DNA from: Nemertoderma westbladi
Lineage: Eukaryota; Xenacoelomorpha; Nemertodermatida; Nemertodermatidae
Reading direction: 5' to 3'
Assembly: GCA_032718475.1 (NCBI GenBank)
Contig: JAUCBJ010007765.1
Coordinates: forward strand, 1 to 64,000
DNA length: 64,000 bases
The translations under genes were made by a program, and so were the position numbers. This document shows positions 49,736 through 61,489 of this stretch, piece after piece (the first letter of the stretch is position 1; the number at the start of each line of letters is the position of its first letter). The notes beneath the pieces were generated by a model. The model was not told where the DNA came from, did no database searches, and worked only from the letters and a program-made list of their open reading frames with translations.

Positions 49736-50927
49736 TAGCTGTCAGCACTTTTCGTGCACCATATTGGGTGACAAAAAGTGTAATTTTTCACATCTGGGTA
49801 ACCCTAAAACATGTTACATTGTAATCAGCACCTCAAAAAACCCCATATGGTAAATTCCACGTTGTCGGACGTTATGGACATTCTCAATTTTTGAATGTTT
49901 TTCTTTAAAATTACAAAAATACTTGAATTTTCGACATCAGATTGCGTTTAATAAATGAGACTATTTATTAAACTTTCAGAATAACATAAATACTCTGCAT
50001 TGGGAAACGTTACTCTTCTCGTGCAGATTACTTTTAAAAAAGTGTCGGCCAAAATAGGACACTTTTTATTGTACATATTATATTTTTGATTGCATTTAAT
50101 GCCGAAGACTGGTATGTTATCATTGTTGGGCTCAAATTGTAGCTCAACTATTCTATTTTTTGAAAATGTTTTCATAATTTCATTGCATATCTTCTGTAGC
50201 CGATATCTCCAATTCAAAGTTGTGCGGAATGGTGTCGGACGTTACGTGTCGGACCTTGCATAACAATTAGCAATATTTAGCCACCTCTGTCGACTTTAAT
50301 TTTCGTCTTTGGAATGTATTCTACATATCACTAGAACCGCCTTCATCTACAGATTCTGAATCTGAAAACCATTTTAAATTTCACCAACACTTGCCAAATA
50401 TATTATCAAAATACTAAGGTGTGAATTTTGAGTCGAAATCGCAGTTATTGAAAAGTATTTTTATTTATTTATGCCTTTACACTATACACTGCAATTTAGA
50501 CATTAATTACGGTACATTAAATACGGCAGTGATTTTTTATGTCCTTTTATTTGACTTTTTTTGTCCTCCTTTTTTTACGAATTGTGCATAATGACCTTTG
50601 TTGTCCTTTTAATGACTTTTATTGTCCTTTTAATGACTTTTTATGTATGTATTTCTTCAAACTGTCAGACTGCTGATTTCTGGACTGTCACACAGTTGAT
50701 TTCAACATGCCTATGCCAAAACATTCAAAATTTGTTGATTTCTGGTCTGTCGGACAGTTGGTTTCACTATGCCTGTGCCAAAACATTCCATGATTCCACG
50801 ATTTATAGACTATGAGAGAGAATTCCATATGCGCCTGTGGTAAAAGACTCTAAATTTAATAGTTTGTGGTTGTTGTCGATAATCGATTACCACATGACGT
50901 AGCAAAACACTCATTTTATAGCCAAAA

Positions 50928-51536
50928 ACAATTACCAATTGATGGAAAGGATGAGCAGGTTAAGGCCGGATTTTCTAACCAAAACAATAAACAGTCACTT
51001 TACCAAATCAGGGAAAGGATCAGGTTACAGAGGCGGGATTTTCTAACCAAAACAATAAACGATCATTTAACTAATTGAGGGAAAGGAGCAGGTTGCAGAG
51101 ACGGGATTTTCTAACCAAAACAACAAACGATAACATTACCAATTGAGAGAAAGGAGCAGGTTACAGATGCGGGATTTTCTAACCAAAACAATAAACAGTC
51201 ACTTTACCAAATCAGGGAAAGGAGCAGGTTACAGAGACGGGATTTTCCAACCAAAACAATAAACGATAACATTACCAATTGAGAGAAAGGAGCAGGTTAC
51301 AGAGGCGGGATTTCCTAACCAAAACAATAAACGATCACTTAATTAATTGAGGGAAAGGGGCAGTTTACAGAGGCGGGATTTTCTAACCAAAACAATAAAC
51401 AGTCACTTTACAAAATGAAGGAAAGGAGCAGGTTACAGAGACGGGCCTTTCTAACCAAAACCATAAACGGTCACTTTACCAAATCAGGCAATGGAGCAGG
51501 TTACAGATGAGGCGGGATTTTCTAACCAAAACAACC
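50928..51536. repeat. About 68-bp tandem repeat, nine copies
   Basis: The unit is GGGAAAGGAGCAGGTTACAG, AGGCGGGATTTTCTAACCAA, AACAATAAACAGTCACTTTA, CCAAATCA, with GATCA and GATAACATT variants. Single diverged copies are seen at 16387-16440 and near 58560, and an inverted trace at 18636, so the unit is dispersed as well as tandem. Confidence 0.93.
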
Positions 51537-52624
51537 GGTCAGCCGGTAGGCCTACCAGTACCGTATTTAAATGGTAGGATACACAGTAGGCCTACAGCAG
51601 TACCGGTGCCGGTACCGGTACTAAAATACAGAAATGCCTGCTTTATACTGTACCTACATCTGTACATACAATACAGCAAAATAGTGCTATATATACTAAT
51701 ACCGGTACTGATAGCCTGAGAGAACAGCAGTAGAGAAACCGGTAGCATGGAACCTAACATTAGATTTTTGGAGGACATAAAAAATGAAAAAAAGGACATA
51801 AAAAATGATTTAAACAGACAATAAAAATTATTGCGATTAAATAATAATAGTGTCGGACGTTACAGGTGTCTGACGTTACAAACTTAATTCACTGAAATCA
51901 CAGCCCTTATGGTAGCCTGGATTGCTGTAAATGGCAGAAGAGACGTCATCTTACGTCGGCATTAGGTCATTTTAATTTCCATATGATTTGCCATACAATA
52001 GAGAAGTAATTGAGAAAAAATGTAAAAAAAAGTGTCGGACGTTACAATTGGGTACAGGTAGCGTTTAATGCTTTTTGTATGAGAAGCCTTCTATGTTTAT
52101 GGCGTTGAACTACCTCATTGGAATGTGCATTACGGCTGATTACAATGATACCAAGGATAGATGGATGAACAGTACAAAAAATATTTTTTTAAGAAAATAT
52201 TTTTTTTCGTTTTTACGTGTTATCTTGATGATGGTCGATATAATCGCAAAATTTCCTACTTTATACCCTCAAATCAATGTACATTTTGTCAAATTCGAAA
52301 AATTTATGAAATTTTACCCAATAAATGCTTATTTTTTAAAGTTTTATTTTTTCATATCGTGTCCCATTTTCTGTGGAAATGCCCATATGGCATTGAATAG
52401 TGATCGAAAATCGTATCTGCAAAAAATGTCGTTTTTTTTGTTTGACACCATGAAAACTGATATTTCACAGAAACCACACCAGTTTATTTAAAGTTTTAGT
52501 CACTTTTAAAAAATCGAAATAGGCCTACAGTATAAAATATACCATCTAAAAGAGCGAAAAATTCTCTATCAAATAGGGCAATAAACTCAATTTCGATTTT
52601 TTGACGAATAACGCCATTCTATAT

Positions 52625-52945
52625 GCACCGCACCATGTCCTCGGATATTGTGTCGAAATTAAGTGTTCAGTGACGCCCCCCCCCCCCCCCCCCCCCCCTC
52701 CTCGCTCAGAATAACTGCCGTGTACCTGGTTAAATTTGACCGGAGTCTCTCTTTTTTAAACGCTAGTACCCCTACAGTAGCTAAATATTGAATGCTAAAA
52801 TTAAAATTCTGAACCACCCAGTAATTAAGGAGAACGGAGGTGAAGTTTTCTTTAGGAGAGCCGTGAAACTGAATCTGATTTAGGGGTGATGTCAGTGAAC
52901 TACGACACTATATTTCAGAACATTGTGTATTACTGCAAACAACGT
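52625..52945. mobile_element. Short copy of the CACCATGTCC palindromic MITE family
   Basis: The left end CACCATGTCCTCGGATATTG and the right end CGACACTATATTTCAGAACATTGTG (inverted) match the termini of the 929-bp element at 24480-25408. A C22 run is near the left end. The interior has GGAGGTGAAG.TTTCTTTAGG and GTGAAACTGAATCTGATTTA. It is internally deleted. Confidence 0.7.
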
Positions 52946-54400
52946 GAAACCTAACATGTCCTCTAGACCAAACATGTAGGCCTACTGCTAGAACATTGTA
53001 AACAATAAAATTAACAAAACTATCCAAGCTATTTTCATCGACAAATGAAATAATATTGATCATTTAAAGCGATATTTTAATAAATATAAAATAATACGGT
53101 AAATGGAGTAGCCGGTGCAATGTGGTAAAATATGAAACATAGTAACATACTGTACAGTACAGTAAATACATACATACTGTAGGCCTACTGTACATAGTCC
53201 AGTATAATAGTACAGTACGGTAGGCCTAATTAATTAGGCGATAGTCAGAGGGTTATTTATAAATCTCACAACTTACCCGAAATTAAGGGATACTTCTCTT
53301 TCCCTTTTATTTGACTTGCTGGTGTGCCTGGAGATTTCGATTTCGTTTTTGAAAACATAATTGTTATCGATAATCGATTACAGTAGGCCTACCACTGTAT
53401 TTATCTATTTTATTATTATCTCCCTAAAAAGGAAACTAATTTTTCCTTAAAATAATTTGGACAAATTATTAGTGCAATCATAATAAATCGTAATTAACTA
53501 CGGGAATATCAAATTATTTATTGTTAACCTGATGTAAACAAATTAGGGGGCTAATTTCGATATGTTTAATGTCCATGGAAACGCCAAAGTATTGATTTCA
53601 TTTATCGCTGGTAGGCATGATTTTTGTACTGTACCACCTTGATAATAGTGAGTTTAAGATGGCCTTGCTTATACTATTGACTCAAGACATAAAAAGACTC
53701 CAATTAATTTCCGAATGCTGTATATTATGCATACAGTATGCACTACTGAGTCTCCGGTATGTTGTGAGGCTTCAAACAGCGTTTCTAAACTATAGTTTAT
53801 GTCGCCATGACTTCACACGGGGTGTCCGACTGTACACGGTAAATATGGTCGCCATGGATGGCCTCAAACGAGGTCTAAACTATAGTCCAGGGCGCCTTGA
53901 CCTCAGATGAACAACTTATTTCAGCAACATGTAGGCCTACTTAGGCATTATTAGTTTGACTATAATCCGGATTTACAGCCCCATCTACTGTATCATCCGC
54001 GATCACTTCTTTCTTCGAGCTAATTTAATGATATTCCTAACCAAACTCTTGTACTGCACACAAACATTATAGACCCACCCAAACCTACGGTGTGTGTGGT
54101 CTTTAACCAAGGCGTACTTTGGTACGCAAAAGACGACTTTGTTAACCCGGTACGTAATTCTACATCTCAAAAACAATACCGCGTGGGCAGTACTACAGTA
54201 ATTACAGTGTAACATTATGTGAAAATTTAAATGAAATTTATTATTATAAATTTATTATCTAAATATATTAATTATAAATAATTATTGAACTGGTTTAAAC
54301 AAACAATCAAGAAAATACGTATATATTATTTGTGTTACTGTATTAAATAATCAAATTTTGGCTACAGTAGGCTTATTCGTTTGTGTTACTGTACAAGTAT
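52946..54400. other. Intergenic; many GTAGGCCTAC palindromes
   Basis: No gene supported. AGGCCTAC or TAGGCCTA words occur repeatedly (for example near 52977, 53180, 53220, 53388, 53932). A diverged direct duplication lies at 53771-53910 (TCTAAACTATAGT..A.G.CGCC.TGAC twice). Confidence 0.4.
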
Positions 54401-54407
54401 TGCTCAA

Positions 54408-56084
54408 CTACGTTGATGTAGGCCCACTACTGTTTTCAAACGATTCTCTTTTAGTTTTAGTTATAATCTCGGTCACATGTCGGTTCGTAATATTAACGGT
54501 TGGAATTGGTTTGTTTCGTAGCGACACGCTATTGCAAGATATGCTCTTCCGTCTGGTTGGATCACTGGTTTTAAAGTTCCGATGACGTCGCCTTCCAATC
54601 ATGTCGTCTATAGTGTGACTGTGATTGTGACATTGGAGATCGCAAAGCACAGTTTGGGAGACACGAGGGGAAAGGTATGGCGATTGTGTAAAGTCTGCTG
54701 GACTACGACTACACGCTCTGTTGTAATTCGGCATGTTTGCCCTAATGTTAGAGTGACGTTTACCAATGGGATGTGAGTATTGAGGTTTCGGTAGTTCCGA
54801 ACTGTGAGTCTGTGACCAATAGGAGCTCACAGTGGAATTGTAAAGGTTCTTCATTGGATTCTCATTTTTACTTGTATTATCCCAACTGATTTTCGGAATT
54901 TGAGCCTTTATGACGTTATTTAGATTCGCCCATCTTCCAACGGAGATGCTACCTGGGACCACCCAATGAGCAGCCGTTGCTATATCTAAGGAACTACATA
55001 CCACTTCCTTCCTCCCTTCCTCTGATCCCAGACTTTGCTTCGCTGAATCATAATTGTTGTGCTTCACAATTTCTGCTTCTAATTCACCCAAATGCCGGCC
55101 AACGTTGTTGAGTTCTTCTATTAACATCTGTTTATTTGTTTTGTTTAGTTTAGGAATGCTGGACTCATCGGATAGACTCCTGATAGACCCACACCCCTTG
55201 TTTCCGCCATCGCTGTCAACGACTTGTGTAATGTACTGCTTGTTTAACGCTACGACATTCTTCTCTAAATTATATTCTGAGCTAATTGCAACTTGTAGGA
55301 GTTTCGACCACTTATCTTCCAGAAGTGAAGTTCTCCCACACAATTGATCATCGGCGTTAAATAAGCCAAGTAAAATAGTGACCAAATCGTCTTTGCTGAG
55401 AATCTCATTCCGAATATTTTGGACAAACTGAACTTTGTCACTTAATGTTTCTTTTGCGTCATTATTTGAATTATTTATAGTTTCCAAAATCCCCAAAAGC
55501 CATGTTTGCAGACTTTTTATCTTCTCAATTATATCGTTATTTTCTGTTTTATTAGTATTCGCAAGATTATTTTCGAGGTCTTTTAGGACTGGCTCTATTT
55601 TATTACCCCAATCTTTGAATGACGTTGTAACGTCTTCTACGGTTTCATTTGTTGATTTATGAACTCCACTTTTGATTTTCTGTTGCGCTGATTGTTCAGT
55701 AATGACGTTTAAATCTTCTAAACATCCCTCCGGGGATATTTTGATGGTCATAGCGGTTGCACCTAAAGTTTCATCATTAGCAATGTTACTTCTAGTCTCA
55801 TCTCCGTCAAGTACTGCCTCTTCAGCGTCAGGTACTGTGTCTACATCTATGGCGGATGAAGGTTTGGTATCTGAAGCATTATTTTCTTCATTTAAGTTAT
55901 TATTTGTAAGTTCTGTATCTGCGGGCCATATTTTTTCATCTTTGTTTTTTCTGTCTTCCGGTAAAAGTTTTTCAGATGAATCATTTATATTGCCAATCGA
56001 ACCACCAATTGGGTTGACTGATCCACTTTTCCTTGAAATCAAATTTTCCCGAGCGCATTTATCTAACATAACTTCCATATCCAT
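54408..56084 (-). CDS. Acidic, helical (spectrin-like) protein, 558 residues, unknown function
   Basis: One long open minus-strand frame starts at an ACCATGG context (ATG at 56082-56084) and stops at TAG. Residues 1-130 are acidic and Asn/Ser-rich. Residues about 140-350 show helical heptad-like segments with spaced Trp (FKDWGNKIEPVLKDLEN, IKSLQTWLLGILETI, LLEDKWSKLLQVAI, LIEELNNVGRHLGELEAEI), as in spectrin-type three-helix repeats. The C-terminal part is Ser/Pro/Asn-rich with basic patches (GRRRHRNFK, TRRKS). No signal peptide or membrane segment. Codon use without stops over 1.7 kb and no repeats argue for a real gene. Nesprin-like or cytoskeletal linker is a guess. It could be one exon of a larger gene. 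Confidence 0.75.
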   Translation of the reverse strand: MDMEVMLDKCARENLISRKSGSVNPIGGSIGNINDSSEKLLPEDRKNKDEKIWPADTELTNNNLNEENNASDTKPSSAIDVDTVPDAEEAVLDGDETRSNIANDETLGATAMTIKISPEGCLEDLNVITEQSAQQKIKSGVHKSTNETVEDVTTSFKDWGNKIEPVLKDLENNLANTNKTENNDIIEKIKSLQTWLLGILETINNSNNDAKETLSDKVQFVQNIRNEILSKDDLVTILLGLFNADDQLCGRTSLLEDKWSKLLQVAISSEYNLEKNVVALNKQYITQVVDSDGGNKGCGSIRSLSDESSIPKLNKTNKQMLIEELNNVGRHLGELEAEIVKHNNYDSAKQSLGSEEGRKEVVCSSLDIATAAHWVVPGSISVGRWANLNNVIKAQIPKISWDNTSKNENPMKNLYNSTVSSYWSQTHSSELPKPQYSHPIGKRHSNIRANMPNYNRACSRSPADFTQSPYLSPRVSQTVLCDLQCHNHSHTIDDMIGRRRHRNFKTSDPTRRKSISCNSVSLRNKPIPTVNITNRHVTEIITKTKRESFENSSGPTST

Positions 56085-58600
56085 GGTATGAATTACGGGT
56101 TTATAAACTCATTTAAATATTATTATAAATATGAATATGATTTTTTTTATATTTTAAGGCCTAATTTTTTTGTAATTATGTAATATTCTTTATGTAATAT
56201 TAATTGCCTACTCTCTAATATAATTTGAGTAATATGATTTCTATGCTGACAAACACACTAACTAAAAAGTATTATGTTGTAATTCAATCATTAACGCTGA
56301 AATAAGCAGACATTAATCCAAAATTAATTATGTCAATTATTATACTGAAATCAATCAAACGCGCAATGCAATGAAATATCATAATAATGCCAACGCAATG
56401 GTAAATGGATGTTAATTTAAATGTTACACTTGGCATTCAATGATTTATTACAACATTTCGCGATTGATAACAGTAGACATTTCCTTCGTTATGTATTCGC
56501 GTATCGTTCATCGTTATAGACCACCCAGTAGGCCTACTATAGTTAAACCTTCTACGGACTTCCTATCCTAGGAGTTTGGCAATTCGCACGTCCATTAAAG
56601 CGTAGCGCTACGTATTACTGAAAATCCTATCCAATTTGCCTCCAACTAATAAACCTTGTCAAGAAAGTTGAATTAAAATAATACTGTAAATGCAGTATCA
56701 TATGTATTGTGTTTGCGAATTTCTGAACCGAAAATAACAACTCCTTTAGTTCCTACATCAGGTCCACCACCGGATTGCTTTAATTTAATTTGGCAACCAA
56801 ATCAAAATCCATTCGATATCTCGAGCAGAAATATTTATAGTGTTTTCCATAACAATACAGTAATGTAATGGTAACCGCAACAATACTGTACAGTAGGCCT
56901 AGAGTCTACGTAATTTCTTTATCGTGATTTACTCACAGCGGCTTTGATTCATGTTAAGAGATAGTATGAAAGCCTACTGTATTTGATATTGATATGATAA
57001 AATCACCATATCGGGAAATGTAAAGTAAATTACTACAAATACTACACTGTACTGTATAAGATAAATATAACTCATGATTTGCGTGTACTTTAATATCGGA
57101 CCATAAGAATCGCGTAAGGTTCTCCTCTTGCAATTTAAATTCCAGTTTATAAAACTTATTCTGCAGTTACAGTTTAGTCAATGGACTTCTTCCGGTAGAA
57201 TATTATTTATACCTATAAAATAAAAGGTAATAACTATATACTGTATAGGCCTATACGTCATTGTTCAGAAAGTAGCACATTATAGTGTTACGGCACGAGT
57301 GATCATAGAACGAGGGCCGGTGCAGATTGTTGTTATCCTACTGTACACTATATCAAGTGTTTACAGGGTGCAACAAGCGCATGGCTTTCTTACCCTTTAC
57401 TTACACATCATACAATACTTTTCAGTATCAGTACCAGTATTGAAATCGTGGCTGAGACTTGCAGTTACGGCAGTACGGTTACTTACTGATAGTCGCCTAT
57501 TCCTATTTATTGCAAGATTGCAAGATAAGTTCAAGTTGTCTGGTTGTTGCCTATTTAGACAACAATGATTCTATGTCAGTATGTGTTGCCAGTATAGGCA
57601 TCACTGGCATCAGACAGTCAGAGCCGAAAAGTGTGCCCCCTAGCGCGGGTTTCCTGCTTATGTAAGTTGTAAGTTTTAATATTACAGTATTACAGGATGT
57701 ACTGTACAGAAAAATAAAGTAGAAAAACAAGCATAACCGGTACAGTTAACAGTTCTACGTACAGTACTTTCTCAATTCATTCGCCATTTTTGCTGATTGG
57801 CAGATTGGGAAAATTATTTCTTTTTCCTACAGTTCATACTACTAAACACAATTTAGATTTTCTAAATTTTTTTCCAACCGTTTAGAAACTTTTCACAATG
57901 AACATTTTGAGAAAAATCCAAAAAGTGTCCTGAAAAGAAGGGATGTGTAACACTTCCCAAGCATGAACACTTCATAAATCATAAATATTCAACCTTTTGT
58001 TTCTCCCTTACTGCCTTAGGGCCCTATACAGTTATAAGCTACCGGTACTGAGCTAGGCAAAGGTCAGTACAGCAGTAGGTTCATACTGTCATACAGTCAT
58101 ACTGATACCAGGATACTGTTGGATTTGCGATTTGCGTAAGAACTAGGGACTAAAGTGTCCGTTTATTGTTCTTCTGTTCTTTCTATGCCCTACTGCAATA
58201 CTGCCTTCCAGCCTTATCCAGTTATCTGGCAGCCTTGCTTTAACAATTTTTGCTAATGACAGAATGAAGCTTTTGTTTTCGTCTTGGCACTTTAAAATTG
58301 TATAATCATGTAGGCGCTGAAACTGAAATCGTTTACTAGCATAGGCCTAGTTTAAGTTATCGGTATACTGTCAGACTGTCTGACTGTCAGTTTGCGATTT
58401 TACCTGTTGCGCTGTTGGTTTGTGTCTTTTGTTGTCGGTGGTACCCAGGCTGCCAGGTCAGCAGGTACCGTATGTAAATTGGAGAGATACGCCTATTCCT
58501 ACTATCGGAAGAGACGGTAACAATACCTGCAATATCCTACTGTAAAGTTTGTAAATCAAATCATAAATCCGACCTTCTCACCAAAACAGTAAACCCCAAG
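56085..58600. other. Intergenic, nothing recognised
   Basis: AT-rich with TACTGTAC/GTAGGCCTA palindromes. Short frames only. The presumed promoter of the 558-residue gene would lie in 56085-56500. Confidence 0.35.
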
Positions 58601-59860
58601 TAAGCGAATATATTGCAGTATCGATCTCTTTTAACCGGTGAGGCAGAAAACAGTCTACGAGCAGACAAACTTCGATAAAACAAAATCCCGCGCAGCGAAT
58701 CCTAAAATCAGGCTGACTCACTGACGGACTAAGAGGCTCGTATACTTTGCCGCGGTGTGATTTATATGGTTGGGCAAAGGGACGCTAGCTAGGTATAGAG
58801 CAGATTTGGAGATGTCTAACTAGCGAGCAAAGTGCAGTAAGGACGAAAGTTAATTTTATATATTTCGAGGTGTAAATAATTTCTAACGCGCGTGTGTTAA
58901 TTCTGAACGGTCAAAGCAGTTTTGCTCCTTCACATATATAATTACTGGGTACGGTGTGTATTTTACGAATATTCTAATTTTATAACTTGTAGGTCCAATA
59001 CTCACGAATGGTAAGGTTCCTTCCCCTCTTGCGTATTTCCAGGACTCAAATTCAGGCATAAGGTTAATACTACGCCCAGAATTCGGCAATTTTAGGTACC
59101 AGGTCCCTGATACTAAGAAGAGATGTGTTAGTTTACTACGGTAGGCGTACGGGTACTAATAGCTATCCTGGCTCCTATCTAGAATTTTAGTCACCCAGGT
59201 AGTCCGGGTAACTTCCTATTAGGGCGTTGGCGGGGACACGGTAGATGTTAGTATATCCCTGATAGCCTCAATTTATTTGCGCCTAGTGTAAACTGCCCTA
59301 CCGCCTGAACGGTACAATCCCAATTCAGGTGAAAACACAGCAACCCCCTAGCCTACAAGTTCTGATGTAACGGACACCGTTGTACGGCAAATAGTCGCAC
59401 ACACACCTGTACTTAGCAAGAGTTAAGCGTACAGTTTGCTGCACCCTAACCAATGTGTATGCCTTGTACCGGTGTGCCTACGTCCTATCTGCGTACTAGT
59501 ATCTGCTCTCTCTCCCTCTCCCCCCGTAGGAATATGAAGGTCTACTGCGGTTTTTCCTGAATCAAGACAGTACAGTCCCTATGATGTAATTTTGGGCTTA
59601 CAGCGTGTCACTACGTCTACCTTTTGATCTTTGGTCTTACACTTAGGTAGCAAGGATCGAACGCTGTCTAACCTTTCAGGCGATGGGCGAATAACTTTAA
59701 ATGGTATTGCGGGTTGTCTCTCGTCTACATTCCCGTGATGTTCCCGTTCATTGCTGCGGCCCGATCTCTAGCTGGCCATCCTGTCCCTGAGTTTGTTCAC
59801 CGTAGTGAAACCATATTAAAACAGATAGAAAAGGGCTGAGATGTGACTAGTATTTCTGAC
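58601..59860. other. Compositionally distinct stretch, unassigned
   Basis: Higher G+C than either side, with many TAC/GTA-rich words (GGTACCAGGTCCCTGAT, GGTAGTCCGGGTAACTTCC). No frame longer than about 70 codons is convincing. It could be part of the retroelement whose gag lies to the right, but I found no boundary. Confidence 0.25.
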
Positions 59861-60186
59861 TTTATTACAAAACATATAATAACTATTATACAATAAACAA
59901 TGTAATCTGAAATAAGACAGAAAGCGAATGATGGAAATTGCAGTGAATAACTAATGAACAAATCGCACCTTTATATACTAAATTTGTGCTGCAATCAATC
60001 GAGAAAATTCTCGATTGTTCTATGGGTTCTAACAAGGTTTTAAAGATAGCTTATTGGTCCAGCTAATATATAACTTGCACGACATTGGTTACAATCAAAT
60101 AACTACAGCCTTATTGGTACAGATAAATGCAATTAATTTGTAGCGGTTAATTTAAATGAGTTGAAATTCTGCACAAAAAATGATTC

Positions 60187-60263
60187 GCACTTACTAGGAT
60201 TCGAACTCGATACCTACTACACATATAATTTCCAACGCTCTACCAACTGAGCTACTGAACCAC
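60187..60263 (-). tRNA. Degenerate tRNA-like sequence (pseudogene)
   Basis: The minus strand has a good A box (TAGCTCAGTTGGTAGAGC) and a B-box-like GAGTTCGAATCC, 77 nt overall. The T stem has two mismatches, the anticodon stem does not pair and the acceptor ends do not match, so it cannot be a working tRNA. It may be a fossil or part of a tRNA-derived repeat. Confidence 0.5.
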
Positions 60264-60500
60264 TTGACCGATAGATGCATAATAGATAGAACCAATACTA
60301 ATGAGAACTCAAAGCAATCTTTACAAAGTTAATTCGAATAAAATAAAATTTTGAAAATCCACGGCATTTAGGGAATATAATTCTATACCGCTCCATGAAA
60401 ACAGGATATTATCGTGCATAAATATACGGTTTTCACCAATAATCAATCAAACTATAGAATACTTAGGGCGTACTTACATATTTACAATTAAGTTTCAAAC

Positions 60501-60877
60501 AATACTTCCTTTCTACGTAATGATTCGATACAAAATAATTACAAATTCAAACTTTACGTATTTAAGGCTTTACTAAGTAAGTACAATATAAATCTAAATT
60601 AAATTCACCAATATAAATCTATTGCATCTCAAATATTGCATAAATTCAAACAATTACAAATACAAATAAATGAAAACAATGAAAACAAACAAACAATACT
60701 TCCTTTCTACGTAATGATTCGATACAAAATAATTACAAATTCAAACTTTACGTATTTAAGGCTTTACTAAGTAAGTACAATATAAATCTAAATTAAATTC
60801 ACCAATATAAATCTATTGCATCTCAAATATTGCATAAATTCAAACAATTACAAATACAAATAAATGAAAACAATAAG
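60501..60877. repeat. 194-bp tandem duplication
   Basis: AATACTTCCTTTCTACGTAA starts at 60501 and again at 60695; both copies run through GTATTTAAGGCTTTACTAAG and TTGCATCTCAAATATTGCAT to GAAAACAA. The two copies look identical. Shorter words (GCATCTCAAATATTGCATAA, AGAAAGGC.C.C.AGTCTTCC) recur to 61478. Confidence 0.92.
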
Positions 60878-61489
60878 AAAGGCTCGCAAGTCTTCCATCT
60901 ACTATTGCATCTCAAATATTGCATAAATTCAAGTAATTACAAATACTTTCGTACCTAAATGTAGATTGCATAGGTTTGGAATAATTACAAATATGAGTCT
61001 TTCTGAGCACAAAATTTTCTGTCTATAAAACTTTCTCTTTAGGTACAAATACTGCTTATAAAATGTAAATTGCATAATATTCGGAACAATATAAATTGCA
61101 TAAGTTGGACTCTTTAGGTAAGTTCGGAATAATTACAAATATAAAATATAAATTCTTACTAAATATAGATCTTACTAAATATAAGTCTTTACTTAAATAT
61201 AAATATAGACTGCATAAGTTTAGAATAATATAAACCTTTGCATCTCAAATATGAAACATAAATCTTTCAAATATAAGTTCCTTCTAAATATAAACTTTCT
61301 AAATTTCATAAATTCGGAACAATACAAATTACATAAGTTTTGAATAAGCACAAATATAAAATATAAGTTTTTACTAAATATGAGTCCCTTTCAGAATACA
61401 AAACTTTCTAAATATAAAACATATAATTCAAATAAATCACAAATCATAAGAAAGGCCCACGAGTCTTCCGTCCACCCTTGCCCTCCCTT
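60878..61489. other. AT-rich repeat-word region after the gag stop, candidate 3' LTR
   Basis: Many copies of AAATATAAAT(C)T, GCATAA(A/G)TT and GGAACAAT words. AGAAAGGCCCACGAGTCTTC (61450) and AGAAAGGCTCGCAAGTCTTC (60875) are a direct pair. In minus reading, AAAAGGGAGGGCAAGGG (61474-61490) follows the gag stop, is polypurine-like, and is followed by TGGACGG, as expected before a 3' LTR. The other LTR would be outside the window. Confidence 0.4.

Larger units (their letters stand above)
48210..52631. mobile_element. 4.4-kb inverted-terminal-repeat element, non-autonomous
   Basis: The left end GCGGTGCATATAGAAAGGCG (then TTATTCG) is mirrored at the right end (CGAATAACGCCATTCTATAT then GCACCGC). 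The interior holds direct units of a roughly 155-bp repeat (48500-49400), inverted units of it (49438-49735), a 68-bp array, and several TGTCGGACGTTA words. No transposase-like frame was found; the longest interior frame (52075-52491) is AT-rich and unrecognised. Another element starts right at its right end, so target duplications cannot be read. Confidence 0.7.
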
